Shown: positions 26,550-36,829 of the stretch, piece after piece
Numbering within the stretch: position 1 is the stretch's first letter
How the letters are laid out: every line of letters begins with the position of its first letter
NCBI GenBank assembly: GCA_028227525.1
Contig: JAOJAE010000001.1
Coordinates: 44,343-108,342, forward strand
Reading direction: 5' to 3'
DNA: 64,000 nt
Source of the DNA: Candidatus Pelagibacter sp.
GTDB lineage: Bacteria > Pseudomonadota > Alphaproteobacteria > Pelagibacterales > Pelagibacteraceae
Translations under genes and position numbers: made by a program
The notes under the pieces: generated by a model
Databases searched by the model: none
What the model saw: the letters and a program-made list of their open reading frames with translations, nothing else
Told to the model about the DNA's origin: nothing

Positions 26550-27248
26550 TTATTTCTTTTCTTCAGCAGCTTTTTTGTCTTCACCATCTTTTGCTTCGCC
26601 ATCTGCTGCTGGTTTTTCACCATCTGCTGCTTCTGATCCTGCTTCACCTTCTGCAGCTTCTGCTTCAGCAGGTTTTTCAGGCTCCTTCATAACTGTTGGA
26701 GCAGCCAGTGTTGCAATAACAAAATCTCTTCCTCTAATAGTTGGAACCACATCAGTTTCTAAGTTAATTGATGATATTTTAAAACTTTCACCAATATCAA
26801 CTCCATCTAGATCAATTACCAAACTTTCAGGAATTTTTTCACTAGGACATTTTAATTCTACTTTTCTTCTAACTATGTTCAAAACCCCACCTCTTTTTAA
26901 TCCTGGAGATTTTTCATGATTAATAAACTGTACAGGTACTTCTATTCTTATTTTTACACCTGGAACAACTCTTAAAAAATCTACATGGATTGGTTCATCA
27001 GAAATTACATGATATTTGATTTCTCTTGGTAGAACGTTTTGAGGTTTACCATCAACATTTAAAGTTACTACATTTGAAAGAAAATTTTCTTTTTCAATTA
27101 GAGATTTTAATAATTTTTTAGATATCGATATTGTTTCATTTTGAGCTTCACCGCCATAAATTATAGCTGGCACACCACCATTATTTCTAAGCGAACTAAG
27201 TTCACCCTTAGTTTTGGTATTTCTAATGTTTGCGTCTAATGAAATCAT
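26550..27248 (-). CDS. rplY: 50S ribosomal protein L25 (long Ctc/TL5 form)
   Basis: L25 binds 5S rRNA in the large ribosomal subunit. The N-terminal domain (with GGVPAIIYGG, and VLPREIKYHVISDEPIHVDFL) and the TL5-type second domain (VRIEVPVQF-like region, then SFKISSINLETDVVPTIRGRDFVIATL) are intact. About 50 C-terminal residues form a low-complexity tail of Ala, Glu, Gly, Lys and Asp with repeated AADGE units, encoded by noticeably GC-richer DNA than the surroundings. Total 232 residues. It is upstream of pth and 45 nt downstream of prs. Confidence 0.94.
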   Translation of the reverse strand: MISLDANIRNTKTKGELSSLRNNGGVPAIIYGGEAQNETISISKKLLKSLIEKENFLSNVVTLNVDGKPQNVLPREIKYHVISDEPIHVDFLRVVPGVKIRIEVPVQFINHEKSPGLKRGGVLNIVRRKVELKCPSEKIPESLVIDLDGVDIGESFKISSINLETDVVPTIRGRDFVIATLAAPTVMKEPEKPAEAEAAEGEAGSEAADGEKPAADGEAKDGEDKKAAEEKK

Positions 27249-27293
27249 AAAATCATGGGTTTTTATCCCAAGTTCTTTAATAACTCAAGGTAA

Positions 27294-28226
27294 TTATTTA
27301 AATAAATCTGAAACTGATGTTGAATTAGATATCCTTTTTATTGCCTCTCCCATCAAGCCTGAAATTGGCAGAACTTCGATGTTTTTAACACCTTTAATTT
27401 TATTATTGTTATCAATCGTATCTGTGATCACAAGATTTTTAATTACAGAACTTTTAATTTTTTTAACAGCCTCTCCACTTAAAACTCCATGAGTTATGTA
27501 AACATAAACTTCTTTTGCACCTCTATCTTTAAGAGCTTTTGCAGCATTAACAATTGTGCCACCTGAATCAATTATGTCATCAACTATTACACATGTTTTT
27601 CCTTTAACATCACCAATTACATTCATAACTTGCGATTGACCTGGTTTTGGTCTTCTTTTATCTACAATTGCAAGTCCCACATTTAAAAGTTTACCCAAGG
27701 CTCTAGCTCTTTCAGTACCTCCAACATCCGGCGCCACACAAATAATATTTTTACTTTTTATCTTTTTTTTTACATGTCTTGCAAAAATAGGAGTAGCAAA
27801 TAAGTTATCAACTGGGATATCAAAAAATCCTTGAATTTGACCTGCATGCAAATCTACTGTCACAACTCTATCTGCTCCAGCTTTAGTGATCAAGTTTGAC
27901 ACAAGTTTTGCTGAGATTGAAGTTCTTGGAACAACTTTTCTATCTTGTCTAGCATAACCAAAGTATGGAATAACAGCAGTTATATTCTTTGCAGATGATC
28001 TTTTTAATGCATCTATACAAAGTAAAAGTTCCATAAGATTATCGTTAGCAGGTGATGAGACTGATTGAATAATAAAGATGCTATTTCCTCTAATATTTTC
28101 ATTTATTTCAACATAAATCTCACCATCAGAAAAATTTCTGATACTGGAATTTACCAATTTAGACTTTAAATATTTTGCAATATTTTTGCTAAGAGGTTTA
28201 TTGCTATTACCGGATAATAATTTCAT
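27294..28226 (-). CDS. prs: ribose-phosphate pyrophosphokinase
   Basis: Prs makes PRPP from ribose-5-phosphate and ATP for nucleotide, histidine and tryptophan synthesis. Diagnostic segments are [44 protein letters not shown], and the PRPP-binding loop [13 protein letters not shown] (310 residues). It lies 7 nt after pgeF in a minus-strand run lgt-midA-pgeF-prs-rplY-pth-ychF. Confidence 0.97.
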   Translation of the reverse strand: MKLLSGNSNKPLSKNIAKYLKSKLVNSSIRNFSDGEIYVEINENIRGNSIFIIQSVSSPANDNLMELLLCIDALKRSSAKNITAVIPYFGYARQDRKVVPRTSISAKLVSNLITKAGADRVVTVDLHAGQIQGFFDIPVDNLFATPIFARHVKKKIKSKNIICVAPDVGGTERARALGKLLNVGLAIVDKRRPKPGQSQVMNVIGDVKGKTCVIVDDIIDSGGTIVNAAKALKDRGAKEVYVYITHGVLSGEAVKKIKSSVIKNLVITDTIDNNNKIKGVKNIEVLPISGLMGEAIKRISNSTSVSDLFK

Positions 28227-28233
28227 TAAAAAT

Positions 28234-28995
28234 CTAATTAAGCATAATTATTGAAATATTTCTACCATAATCATTATGTTTTAATTTTAGAGCTCTTCTT
28301 GCACTGAAAAATTTATTTTTTATATCAAAAGTATCAATTTTTAAAACATCTATATGCTTAATCTTTATAATTTTGAGCGAAGCATATATATAATTAGTTA
28401 AATCAAAGTATAATTTATTTTTTTTTCTCTTAAAAAATTTAATATTTTTTTTATCTCTTTTTATAAATTTTTTCTTAAAATCATCTTTAACTTCATAGTT
28501 TTTTGCAGAAATAGTTGGACCAATAACTGCTGTAATATTTTCTAATCTACAACCTTTTTTGATCATAAATTTAATCACTCTATTTATTATGCCTTTAAAT
28601 GCGCCTTTCCAGCCTGCATGAATTGCTGCTATCATCTTTATTTTATTGTCATAAATTAATATTGGCGCACAATCAGCTGTTAAAACAGCAATAGGCAAGT
28701 TTTTTTGATTAGTAATAATAGCATCAGCTTTAGGTTTCTTTTTATTTTTATACTTTTCATCAATAAATATAAATTTATTGCTATGAAATTGGTGGACTAA
28801 AAAAATATTTTTTGCATTTTTGCTAATTTTTTTTCTAACTTTGAGTAAATTTTTTTTAATATCTTTTTTATTATCTAATGATCCAGGCCCACAGTTTAAA
28901 CTTTTGTAAATATTTTTAGAATAACCACCAATACTATTAAAAAAGCCATGTTTTAAATTTAATAATGTTAATTTTTTTGATCTAATCAATTTCAA
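28234..28995 (-). CDS. pgeF: PgeF / YfiH family purine nucleoside phosphorylase-laccase domain protein
   Basis: A 253-residue DUF152 (multicopper-oxidase-like fold) protein. The hallmark zinc/copper-site motifs are [25 protein letters not shown] and [16 protein letters not shown]. Members have been described as peptidoglycan-editing factors and as purine nucleoside phosphorylases with adenosine deaminase activity; which applies here is unknown. The open frame begins with TTG at 28995, overlapping the end of the midA gene by 14 nt. No ATG exists in the first 20 codons, so a TTG start is likely. Confidence 0.85.
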   Translation of the reverse strand: MKLIRSKKLTLLNLKHGFFNSIGGYSKNIYKSLNCGPGSLDNKKDIKKNLLKVRKKISKNAKNIFLVHQFHSNKFIFIDEKYKNKKKPKADAIITNQKNLPIAVLTADCAPILIYDNKIKMIAAIHAGWKGAFKGIINRVIKFMIKKGCRLENITAVIGPTISAKNYEVKDDFKKKFIKRDKKNIKFFKRKKNKLYFDLTNYIYASLKIIKIKHIDVLKIDTFDIKNKFFSARRALKLKHNDYGRNISIIMLN

Positions 28996-30034
28996 AACCT
29001 GTTTTAAATTTATTTGTTTTTTTTTTTATAAGCATTACTTTAAAAAGTTCGCCCATTTGTTTTTCATCTATAAGTCGTCTAATTCTATAAAATAAGTCTG
29101 ATTTTTTTGAAAAAGGTATATTTTCACTTATAATTTCTGCTCTTTGGACTATTCCCATGCTAGTTAAAAATTTTTTTTGATTAGTGATTATGGAATTTAA
29201 ATCGTCAAATTGATCTATAAATTTTTTATATAAATTAAAGTTTATATTATAAGTTATATCTGAGTCCCCAATATCTTTTAAAATACTTGAAAATTTATGA
29301 TTATTTATTGCTTGTAGTGTTTCACGCATTTTAAAATTTAAATATCCATAATCAATTATTAGTATTCCGCCGTCATTTTTTTTAATTAAATTACAAATAT
29401 TATTTAAATATTCAAATGACCCTGGTGAATATTCAATAATTTCTTGATCTTTTGAAATTTCAAAGTTTAATTTCTGTTCAATAATTTTTATATCTGTTGA
29501 TTGCTCTTTAAATTCAGCTTTTTCTTCTTCTTTTAAATCAACAAATCTCTCAACCCAACCCTCTTTTTTTCTAAAAAATTGTTTAATTGGAAGTGCATCA
29601 AAAAACTCATTGGCTAAAAATATTGTAGGAAATGAATTGGTAATTTCTATATTTTCTATCCATGTTATTTTTTCAGACTCTAAATTTATTTGTTGTTTTT
29701 TTTTTAAAAATTCACTTTTTTCATGTATTAGAAAATTACAATTTAGAAAACATTCTGGAAAATTTTTTAGTGTTTCAGCTATAACCCTCATCATTTCACC
29801 ATTCCCAGCTCCAAGCTCAACCAAATTAAATTTTTTTGGTGATCCAATACTTTTCCAAAAAGTTACTACCCAAATAGCAATTATTTCTGAAAAAAGTCTT
29901 GTAATATTTGGAGCAGTAATAAAATCACCCTCTTTTCCAAAGGGGTTTTTCTTCATGTAATACCCTTTATCTTTATCGTAAAGCGCAAACTCTATAAATT
30001 GATCTAAGGGTAAATCTTTATTATTTGTTCTCAT
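28982..30034 (-). CDS. MidA / NDUFAF7-type SAM-dependent methyltransferase
   Basis: A 350-residue protein of the DUF185 (MidA) family. Key segments are the N-terminal LPLDQFIEFALYDKDKGYYMKKNPFGKEGDFITAPNITRLFSE region, the SAM-binding NLVELGAGNGEMM, and the IFLANEFFDALPIKQF motif. The mitochondrial relative NDUFAF7 methylates an arginine of complex I; the bacterial target is not established. It contains an 11-T run (29017-29027) near its 3' end. It sits between lgt (14-nt overlap) and pgeF (14-nt overlap), a conserved order in alphaproteobacteria as far as I recall. Confidence 0.88.
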   Translation of the reverse strand: MRTNNKDLPLDQFIEFALYDKDKGYYMKKNPFGKEGDFITAPNITRLFSEIIAIWVVTFWKSIGSPKKFNLVELGAGNGEMMRVIAETLKNFPECFLNCNFLIHEKSEFLKKKQQINLESEKITWIENIEITNSFPTIFLANEFFDALPIKQFFRKKEGWVERFVDLKEEEKAEFKEQSTDIKIIEQKLNFEISKDQEIIEYSPGSFEYLNNICNLIKKNDGGILIIDYGYLNFKMRETLQAINNHKFSSILKDIGDSDITYNINFNLYKKFIDQFDDLNSIITNQKKFLTSMGIVQRAEIISENIPFSKKSDLFYRIRRLIDEKQMGELFKVMLIKKKTNKFKTGFEID

Positions 30035-30794
30035 TTTTAAGATAAAAAAGAATTATTCCGGTTGCAGCAAATATCAAACTAATTATTTGGCCCATAGTTA
30101 AATTCAAAATTAAATAGCCTATTTGTTCATCAGGAACCCTGAAAAATTCTACAAAGAATCTAAATAGAGAATAAAAAATTAAAAATAATCCTGAAATTAA
30201 ACCAGGTTTCTTTAAATAATTCTTATTAATAAAATAAATTAATATTACGAATAAAATTATACCTTCTAAAATAGCCTCATATAATTGTGAAGGGTGTCTA
30301 GACAAATTATCTACTTTAATGAAAATAACAGACCAAGGTACGTCTGTAGTTGTTCCATAAAGTTCTGAATTTATAAAATTAGCTAATCTTCCAAAAAAAA
30401 TTCCAATTGGTGCAACTAATGATACTTGATCCAAATAAGAAAATATATTTTGATTATTTTTTTTGGCAAAAATATAACTTGAGGCAATCACTCCTAGCAA
30501 CCCTCCATGAAATGACATTCCTCCTTGCCAAATCTTAAAAATATCTAAAATATTTTCAGAGTAATAGGAAAAATTATAAAATATAATATAACCTAATCTT
30601 CCACCTAAAATTATTCCAATGATAAGGTAAGTAATATAGTCATCAAATTTTTCACTTATATCTGAGTTTTTGATAAATACTTTTTTGCATAAGGTCCAGC
30701 CAATTACAATTCCTAAAATATAGGCTAAAGAATACCATCTGATTTCAAATGACATAATTTGAAAAGCAACTGGGTCAAAATTATTGATGAACAT
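30021..30794 (-). CDS. lgt: prolipoprotein diacylglyceryl transferase
   Basis: Lgt attaches diacylglycerol to the lipobox cysteine of lipoproteins in the inner membrane. It is a 257-residue protein with about seven membrane segments. The signature GRLANFINSELYG (catalytic arginine region), MSFHGGLLGV and RHPSQLYEAILEG motifs are clear. It is first in a seven-gene minus-strand run and diverges from ubiK with only 17 nt between start codons (32 nt if ubiK starts at its second ATG). Confidence 0.96.
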   Translation of the reverse strand: MFINNFDPVAFQIMSFEIRWYSLAYILGIVIGWTLCKKVFIKNSDISEKFDDYITYLIIGIILGGRLGYIIFYNFSYYSENILDIFKIWQGGMSFHGGLLGVIASSYIFAKKNNQNIFSYLDQVSLVAPIGIFFGRLANFINSELYGTTTDVPWSVIFIKVDNLSRHPSQLYEAILEGIILFVILIYFINKNYLKKPGLISGLFLIFYSLFRFFVEFFRVPDEQIGYLILNLTMGQIISLIFAATGIILFYLKNENK

Positions 30795-30811
30795 TTTAAA
30801 TAATACTTATA

Positions 30812-31072
30812 ATGTATATCTTAAATATGAAAAATTCTAAATTTATAATTGATAAACTGGGTAAACTTTTTGAACAAGGGATAATTTCGTCAAAAGATCT
30901 TAGTTCAGAGCTTTTTAATATTTTAAAATCTAAAAGAGATGAAATTGTTTTTAAGATGAAGCTTGTAAGTAAAGATGAATTTGAGGTTTTAACCAAAAGA
31001 GTCGAAAATTTAGAAAATAAAATTAAAAAACTAGAAACAAAAAAAAAAGCTAAACGGGTAAAAAAATCTTAA
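30812..31072 (+). CDS. ubiK: ubiquinone biosynthesis accessory factor UbiK (BMFP family)
   Basis: An 86-residue charged protein with a helical N-terminus (IIDKLGKLFEQG) and a C-terminal trimeric-type coiled coil (DEFEVLTKRVENLENKIKKLETKKK). This is the pattern of the DUF526/BMFP family, which includes UbiK, a helper of the ubiquinone-synthesising complex. A second ATG at 30827 (MKNSKFIID) may be the true start (81 residues). The last 23 nt overlap the histidine kinase gene on the other strand. Confidence 0.78.
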   Translation: MYILNMKNSKFIIDKLGKLFEQGIISSKDLSSELFNILKSKRDEIVFKMKLVSKDEFEVLTKRVENLENKIKKLETKKKAKRVKKS

Positions 31073-32378
31073 CAGATAATCCGTTCATTTTAGATTTATC
31101 AAGTGTTATACTACCTCCATGAGATCTTATGATATCTGACGCAATAGAAAGTCCTAATCCTACGCTTGATTTTGAATCTGCTCTACCTTTGTCAATTTTA
31201 TAGAAAGGTTTAAATACATTTTCATGTTCTTTATTAGGAATACCGGGGCCGTCATCATCAATTGTGATAAATAAATTTGTATTTTTTTTACTAAGTTTGA
31301 TTTTGACCTTACCTCCATACTTTAACGCATTATCAATTATATTATTTAGACATCGATTAATTAAATTTTTTCTTCCATTTATATAAACCCTGGGTATTAA
31401 ATCATTTTCAATATTTTTATTATTATATTTATTAACAACCTGATCTATCAATTCTGATAAGTTAAACATTTCATTTTTTTCAATATAGGATGAGCTTGTA
31501 AATTGAAGGTATTCATTAAGCATTTTTTCCATTTCGTTAATATCTTCAGCTAATTTATTGGCTAAATCCTTATCTTCAATGAAAGCAATTTGTAATTTCA
31601 TCCTTGTAAGAGGTGTTCTTAAATCATGACTTATTCCAGATAACATTTCATTTCTTTGATTTAAATGTCGAAGAATTCTTTTTCTCATCATTTCAAACTC
31701 ATGACCTGCTTGTCTAATTTCCATAGCACCAGATGGCCTAAACTCCTCTAACCTCTCACCTTTGCCAAACCTTTCCGCGGCACGTGCAAGATTAGTAATG
31801 GGCCTAGTTTGGTTTTTTAAAAATATTAATGAAATCATTACCATTATGATTGCTGGAACAGTTATCCACAGTGCAAATATTCTTGCTGACGAACTTGAAA
31901 CTCTATCTTTTGGGACTAAGAATTTAAAATATCCATCTATATATTTAATTCTTATATCAATTAATTCCTTATAATTAGTGGTGTTAAACCAAAACTCACC
32001 AAGATTAAAGGTAGACTTTAATTCTCTTCTTAGAGTTCTATCAATTGGACTAAACCATCTTTCGCTATATTGATAATCAAACGTTTTGTTATTAACTAAT
32101 TCTATATTTAGATCTAAAAATAAGGAGAAAGTATTTTTTAATTCATCTTTGATAATTTCTTCATTATCATAGACTTTAACAAACGTACTAATTTCGTTGA
32201 TTAATGCTCTAGTCATTCCTTTATTGGTTTTAATCCAAAGGCTATCAAAAAACACAAAAGTTATAATTAATTGAAGAACTAAAACAGGAACAGCTACAAT
32301 TAAAAGTGCCCGATAAAATAATCGTTTAGGTAATATTTTTTTTAAAAAATTACTCAATCCAAAGAACATATCCAGCAC
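31050..32378 (-). CDS. envZ: EnvZ-like sensor histidine kinase
   Basis: A transmembrane sensor of 442 residues from GTG 32378 (439 from the ATG at 32369, which may be the true start). Order: TM1 (about 24-44), a periplasmic domain of about 120 residues, TM2 (about 168-188), HAMP linker, H-box SGISHDLRTPLTRMK with phospho-acceptor H251, N-box NNIIDNALKYG, then DDGPGIP and GLGLSIASDI. It overlaps the response regulator gene upstream, so the pair is co-translated. The EnvZ label is by architecture and pairing with an OmpR-type regulator; the signal is unknown. Confidence 0.85.
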   Translation of the reverse strand: MLDMFFGLSNFLKKILPKRLFYRALLIVAVPVLVLQLIITFVFFDSLWIKTNKGMTRALINEISTFVKVYDNEEIIKDELKNTFSLFLDLNIELVNNKTFDYQYSERWFSPIDRTLRRELKSTFNLGEFWFNTTNYKELIDIRIKYIDGYFKFLVPKDRVSSSSARIFALWITVPAIIMVMISLIFLKNQTRPITNLARAAERFGKGERLEEFRPSGAMEIRQAGHEFEMMRKRILRHLNQRNEMLSGISHDLRTPLTRMKLQIAFIEDKDLANKLAEDINEMEKMLNEYLQFTSSSYIEKNEMFNLSELIDQVVNKYNNKNIENDLIPRVYINGRKNLINRCLNNIIDNALKYGGKVKIKLSKKNTNLFITIDDDGPGIPNKEHENVFKPFYKIDKGRADSKSSVGLGLSIASDIIRSHGGSITLDKSKMNGLSVKIFLPV

Positions 32379-33027
32379 CCCTTATTGTTTGTAAAAATTT
32401 TGGATTCTTAGGATCAATTTCAATTTTTTTTCGTAATCTTGTAATAATTACATCTATAGATCTCTCTTTATCTAATTTAATTAATTGACCAATATCTTCT
32501 CTTGAAAAAGTTTTTCCTGGATTATTAATCATTCTTTCTAAAATTATTTTTTCTGTATTATTAATTTTAAATTCTTTATCATTTTTTAAAATTAAAAGTT
32601 TGTTTAAGTCAATTTTAACATTTTCAAACTCGATAATTCTAACTTGTTCAGTTTTGATTGTTTTGTTTAAAATATTTTTAATTCTAAGTATCAATTCTTT
32701 TGGCTCAAATGGTTTTGGCAAATAATCATCAGCTCCAATCTCTAAACCTTCAACTCTTTCACTTGCCTCACCTTTGGCAGTTAAAAGAATAATAGGAGTA
32801 TCTAGTTTTTTTTTATGATCTTTAATAAATTCAAGTCCATTTTTTCCTGGCATCATTATATCTAAAATAATTAAATCAAATTTAATAATACCAATCTTTT
32901 CTGATGCATTTTCTGCACTATCTGAAGTTGTAACTAAAAAATTATTTTCATTTAAAAATTTTTTAACTAAAGATCTTATTCCATCATCATCGTCAACAAC
33001 AAGAATATGTGCAATAAATTTATCCAT
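32350..33027 (-). CDS. ompR: OmpR-family response regulator
   Basis: A 225-residue two-domain regulator. The receiver has the acidic pocket at D12-D14, phospho-acceptor D56 (LIILDIMMPGKNG) and the YLPKPFEPKEL lysine motif. The C-terminal winged helix contains FSREDIGQLIKLDKERSIDVIITRLRKKIE and ends GAGYVLWIE. It is directly upstream of and overlapping the kinase gene, and overlaps the MarR gene end by 8 nt. The targets are not visible here. Confidence 0.92.
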   Translation of the reverse strand: MDKFIAHILVVDDDDGIRSLVKKFLNENNFLVTTSDSAENASEKIGIIKFDLIILDIMMPGKNGLEFIKDHKKKLDTPIILLTAKGEASERVEGLEIGADDYLPKPFEPKELILRIKNILNKTIKTEQVRIIEFENVKIDLNKLLILKNDKEFKINNTEKIILERMINNPGKTFSREDIGQLIKLDKERSIDVIITRLRKKIEIDPKNPKFLQTIRGAGYVLWIE

Positions 33028-33457
33028 TTATAATTTTACTTAAAACATTGTCAAAATTGATTACTTCTTCTGAACTCGAACTAAGTAATGCATTATAAAT
33101 CCTTTTTTTTTGTAAATCGAAAATTTCATTAAATATTTTTTTTCCTTTTTCATTTAAAAAAACATGTTTTACTCTAGTGTCTTGATCATCTTTTTTAAAA
33201 GTTACTATTTCTAATTTAATTAAATCTTTAAGAACTCTATTGAGGCTTTGTTTTGTTACTTTTAACCTCTTTAATAACTCAGAAATCGAAATACCTTGGT
33301 ACATGGACAATAAATGAATAACCTTATGATGAGCCAAACCAATAGAATATCTATCTAATACCTTTTTTGCGTCTGAAAATGTTTCTCTGTAGCTAACAAA
33401 TAATTTTTCAATTAAATCTTTTAGCTGTTCATCTTTTAAATATAAAAGTTCTTTCAT
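33020..33457 (-). CDS. MarR-family transcriptional regulator
   Basis: A winged-helix regulator of 145 residues. The core ISISELLKRLKVTKQSLNRVLKDLIKLEIVTFKKDDQDTRVKHVFLNEKGKKIF region is the typical MarR DNA-binding helix and wing with the DxR motif. The frame is open to a GTG at 33505, but the ATG at 33457 (MKELLYLKDEQ) gives the usual MarR N-terminus and leaves room for the ilvE promoter, so I use it. It is the first gene of marR-ompR-envZ. No inducer can be inferred. Confidence 0.85.
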   Translation of the reverse strand: MKELLYLKDEQLKDLIEKLFVSYRETFSDAKKVLDRYSIGLAHHKVIHLLSMYQGISISELLKRLKVTKQSLNRVLKDLIKLEIVTFKKDDQDTRVKHVFLNEKGKKIFNEIFDLQKKRIYNALLSSSSEEVINFDNVLSKIING

Positions 33458-33528
33458 TATAGGTAAGTTATATTGACATATTAAAGATACAAAGATAATT
33501 TTCACTTATAATTTAAAAAATTTCATAC

Positions 33529-34410
33529 ATGGTACCGTACGATAAAAGAACTGGAAAAATTTGGTATAATAGTGAGCTAGTTGATTGGGCTGACGCCAAG
33601 ATACATGTCCTAAATCATGGACTTCATTACGCTAGTTGTGTTTTTGAAGGAGAGAGAGTTTACGATGGTTCAATATTTAAATTAGAGGAACATACTTCAA
33701 GACTTTTTTATTCAGCAAAAAGAATGGGTATGACAATTCCTTATTCTGAAAAAGAAATAAATGATGCCTGTAATAAAATTATCTCAGTTCAAAATGTAGA
33801 AAATGGTTATGTAAGACCTACTATTTGGAGAGGTAGTGAGATGATGGCAATTTCAGCACAACAAACAAAAATTCATGTTGCTATAGCTACTTGGGAGTGG
33901 GGCTCTTATTTTGATCCAAAACTTAAAGTTGAAGGAATCAAACTAAATATTTCTAATTGGCGAAGACCTGCTCCAAATACAATTCCTTGGGATACAAAAG
34001 CTTCAGGTCTTTATATGATCTGTACTTTATCAAAACACGAAGCAGAAAAAGAAGGGTACACCGACTCATTAATGTTAGATCATGATGGAAATGTTGCAGA
34101 AGCAACTGGTGCAAATATTTTTTTCAAAGATAAAAATGGAGAAATTCACACGCCTATTCCAGATTCTTTTTTAGACGGAATAACAAGAAGAACAGTAATT
34201 GAGATAGCAAAATCTAAGGGTATTAAAGTTCATGAAAGAAAAATAAATCCATCAGAACTTTCTAACTTTGTTGGATGTTTTTTAACTGGTACAGCTGCAG
34301 AAGTCACTCCAGTGTCTTGTATTGCAGAAAATCAATTTAAAGTATGTGAAACTATAATTGATTTAAATGAAAGTTATCAAGCCTTGGTAAGAAAGAAAAA
34401 AGCCGCTTAA
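33529..34410 (+). CDS. ilvE: branched-chain amino acid aminotransferase
   Basis: IlvE transfers amino groups to the keto acids of leucine, isoleucine and valine. It is a fold-type IV PLP enzyme of 293 residues with LNHGLHYASCVFEGERVYDG near residues 28-47, the PLP lysine K157 (PWDTKASGLYM), EATGANIFF and the SFLDGITRRTVIEIA motif. A TATAAT-like box lies at 33507-33512, about 16 nt before the ATG, but with no good -35 at the right distance. It converges on pgsA with a shared TTAA stop. Confidence 0.94.
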   Translation: MVPYDKRTGKIWYNSELVDWADAKIHVLNHGLHYASCVFEGERVYDGSIFKLEEHTSRLFYSAKRMGMTIPYSEKEINDACNKIISVQNVENGYVRPTIWRGSEMMAISAQQTKIHVAIATWEWGSYFDPKLKVEGIKLNISNWRRPAPNTIPWDTKASGLYMICTLSKHEAEKEGYTDSLMLDHDGNVAEATGANIFFKDKNGEIHTPIPDSFLDGITRRTVIEIAKSKGIKVHERKINPSELSNFVGCFLTGTAAEVTPVSCIAENQFKVCETIIDLNESYQALVRKKKAA

Positions 34411-34991
34411 TCTTTGTTGTCTTCTGATATCGCGTGATCTATTCCCTTACGCATATAATCATAACCAGTAAAAAGAGTTAAAAATGCAGAAAGCCAAAGA
34501 AGAATAATACCAATAGTTTGAGCATTATAATCTTGAAAATTAATAATTTTATTCCCTGTTTCACCCGATAGTAAAAAAGCAATTGATACCATCTGCAAAA
34601 CAGTTTTTAATTTTGCAAGATTAGATACTGGAAGTTTTATTTGTCCTTTAGCTAAAAATTCTCTTAATCCTGAAATTAAAATCTCACGAGTAAGAATAAT
34701 TATTGCTGCTATAACTTCATAATTTCTAATAGTGCCATCCATTACCAATAAGATTAATGATGTTGCTACAATAATCTTATCTGCAATTGGATCTAATAAT
34801 TCACCTAATTTAGACTCTTCACCAAGCATTCGAGCTAACATTCCATCTAAAAAATCAGTGAATGAAGCGACAATAAACAATATTAATGCAGTTAAATCTC
34901 CATAAAAACCCGGTAGATAAAAAGCCAAGACAAAGAACGGGACAATTATAATTCGTCCAATTGTTAATATATTTGGAATTTTTTTTAACAT
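34407..34991 (-). CDS. pgsA: CDP-diacylglycerol-glycerol-3-phosphate 3-phosphatidyltransferase
   Basis: PgsA makes phosphatidylglycerophosphate, the precursor of phosphatidylglycerol and cardiolipin. The CDP-alcohol phosphotransferase signature is complete: DFLDGMLAR, then GELLDPIADK, in a 194-residue protein with several membrane helices. It starts 2 nt after the uvrC stop on the minus strand; a uvrC-pgsA neighbourhood is common in proteobacteria. Confidence 0.95.
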   Translation of the reverse strand: MLKKIPNILTIGRIIIVPFFVLAFYLPGFYGDLTALILFIVASFTDFLDGMLARMLGEESKLGELLDPIADKIIVATSLILLVMDGTIRNYEVIAAIIILTREILISGLREFLAKGQIKLPVSNLAKLKTVLQMVSIAFLLSGETGNKIINFQDYNAQTIGIILLWLSAFLTLFTGYDYMRKGIDHAISEDNKD

Positions 34992-34993
34992 AA

Positions 34994-36829
34994 TTATTCG
35001 TGAAAAAAGTTATATATCTTTTTTGCAACTTTTTCCTCAACACCTTCTACAGATTTTATTTCATCAAAGCTAGCTGACTCAACAGATCTAGCTGAACCAA
35101 AATGGTTTAATAATGCTCTTTTTCTAATAGCTCCAATGCCATCGATTTGGTCTAGCAATGATTTTGATAATCCTTTAGCTCTTTTTGCTCTATGGGAGGT
35201 GATTGCAAATCTATGCGCTTCATCTCTAAGTCTTTGCATGAAGAATAAAGTTGGATCATTTTTTTCAAATTTAAAACTTTTACCATTAAAGAAGAAAGTT
35301 TCATCTCCGCTGTTTCTAAATTTACCTTTTGCAATAGCTATCATTGGAAGATCATGAAGACCTAATTCATCTAATACTTCTTTTGCTGAGGAATATTGCC
35401 CCTTTCCGCCATCAATTAGAATTAAATCAGGAAGCGTTAAATAATTTCCTTTTTCTAAAATTGCCCTTTTAAACCTTCTAGATAAAACTTCTTTAAGCAT
35501 AGCAAAATCATCTTGTTCAGCTCCTTTTGTTTTAATATCAAATTTTCGATATCTCTTTTTAACAAAACCTTCATTACCAAAAGTAACCATTGCCCCAACA
35601 CTATTTGTGCCTGAAATATGACTGTTGTCATAAACCTCAACTAAATTGATTGAATTTTTTAGATTGAATTTTTTAGCCACTCCCTCGAATAAGTTTTTAT
35701 TATTATTTGTTTCATAAAGCTTCCTGTTTAATGACTCCTTTGCATTTTTTTCAGCCATTGCCACGACTTTTGCTTTTGTTCCCTTTTTAGCTGTATTGAT
35801 AGAAATAGTATTTCCTTCTTTTTTACTCAAAGTTTCTTCTATTAGTTTCTTATCTTTTATGTCGCTGTTGATAATAACTAACTTAGGAACAGTTTTATTT
35901 TCATAAAATTGCATTAAGAAAGAAGACATGATTTCAGACACATCTTGATCAGGATCGTGTTTAGGAAAGTATGCTTGATTACCCCAATTTTGTTTTGATC
36001 TATAAAAAAATACTTGAATACAAGCTTTGCCAGATTCTTTGTACCCAGCAATTACATCGGCATCAACTAAGTTTGCTTCATTAATTCTTTGAGAGGATTG
36101 AATTATATTTAAAGATTTTATTCTATCCCTATAAATTGAAGCTTTTTCAAAATCGAGTTCATCACTAGCAGCCTCCATTTCTTTAGAAAGATTTTTTTGT
36201 ATATCTCTTGATTTACCAGATACAAATTGAATTGCTTGATCTACTGTTTTTTTATAATCAGATTTATCTATATAACCAACACATGGTCCAGAACATCTTT
36301 TAATTTGATACAGTATACATGGTCTTTTTCTATTTTTAAAAGTTCCATCATCACAAACTCTTAGCTGAAATATTTTTTGGAGCATTTTAATTGTCCAGTT
36401 GGCAGTACCTGCGGATGCAAAAGGACCAAAATAAAACCCTTCTTTTTCTTTTTTACCTCTATGCTTCATTACTCTTGGCCATTGCTCCTTCTCTCCAATA
36501 AATATGAAAGGAAATGATTTATCGTCTTTAAGTAAAATATTAAATTTTGGTTTATGTTTTTTGATTAAATTAGCTTCTAAAAGTAAAGCCTCACTTTCAT
36601 TTGCGGTAGTTGTGATTTCAATTTTAAAAGTCTGAGATAGCATTCTCTCCGTTCGAATGATGTGATTTTTTTCAGAAACATAACTTTTCAATCTATTAGG
36701 TAAATTTTTAGCTTTACCAACATATAGAATATCATCTTTGTGATTAAGCATTCGGTAAACGCCAGGACTTTTAGGAATTAATGGAAGCTCTTTTTTTATT
36801 ACTTCTTTTCCAAGTTCAGAGCTTTTCAT
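34994..36829 (-). CDS. uvrC: excinuclease ABC subunit C
   Basis: UvrC makes both incisions in nucleotide excision repair. Domains in order: GIY-YIG nuclease at the N-terminus ([23 protein letters not shown]), UVR motif ([18 protein letters not shown]), RNase H-like endonuclease ([21 protein letters not shown]), and C-terminal helix-hairpin-helix ([16 protein letters not shown]...[12 protein letters not shown]). Length 611 from the ATG at 36829. The frame extends to TTG 36859, but that would deepen the overlap with folB from 14 to 44 nt. uvrB lies 1.1 kb upstream, with folB and an SDR gene in between. Confidence 0.95.
   Translation of the reverse strand: MKSSELGKEVIKKELPLIPKSPGVYRMLNHKDDILYVGKAKNLPNRLKSYVSEKNHIIRTERMLSQTFKIEITTTANESEALLLEANLIKKHKPKFNILLKDDKSFPFIFIGEKEQWPRVMKHRGKKEKEGFYFGPFASAGTANWTIKMLQKIFQLRVCDDGTFKNRKRPCILYQIKRCSGPCVGYIDKSDYKKTVDQAIQFVSGKSRDIQKNLSKEMEAASDELDFEKASIYRDRIKSLNIIQSSQRINEANLVDADVIAGYKESGKACIQVFFYRSKQNWGNQAYFPKHDPDQDVSEIMSSFLMQFYENKTVPKLVIINSDIKDKKLIEETLSKKEGNTISINTAKKGTKAKVVAMAEKNAKESLNRKLYETNNNKNLFEGVAKKFNLKNSINLVEVYDNSHISGTNSVGAMVTFGNEGFVKKRYRKFDIKTKGAEQDDFAMLKEVLSRRFKRAILEKGNYLTLPDLILIDGGKGQYSSAKEVLDELGLHDLPMIAIAKGKFRNSGDETFFFNGKSFKFEKNDPTLFFMQRLRDEAHRFAITSHRAKRAKGLSKSLLDQIDGIGAIRKRALLNHFGSARSVESASFDEIKSVEGVEEKVAKKIYNFFHE

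Noticed and set aside
30796..30996. Minus-strand open frame between lgt and the kinase
   Set aside because: It is antisense to ubiK, whose coiled-coil pattern is coherent; the antisense frame has no motif.
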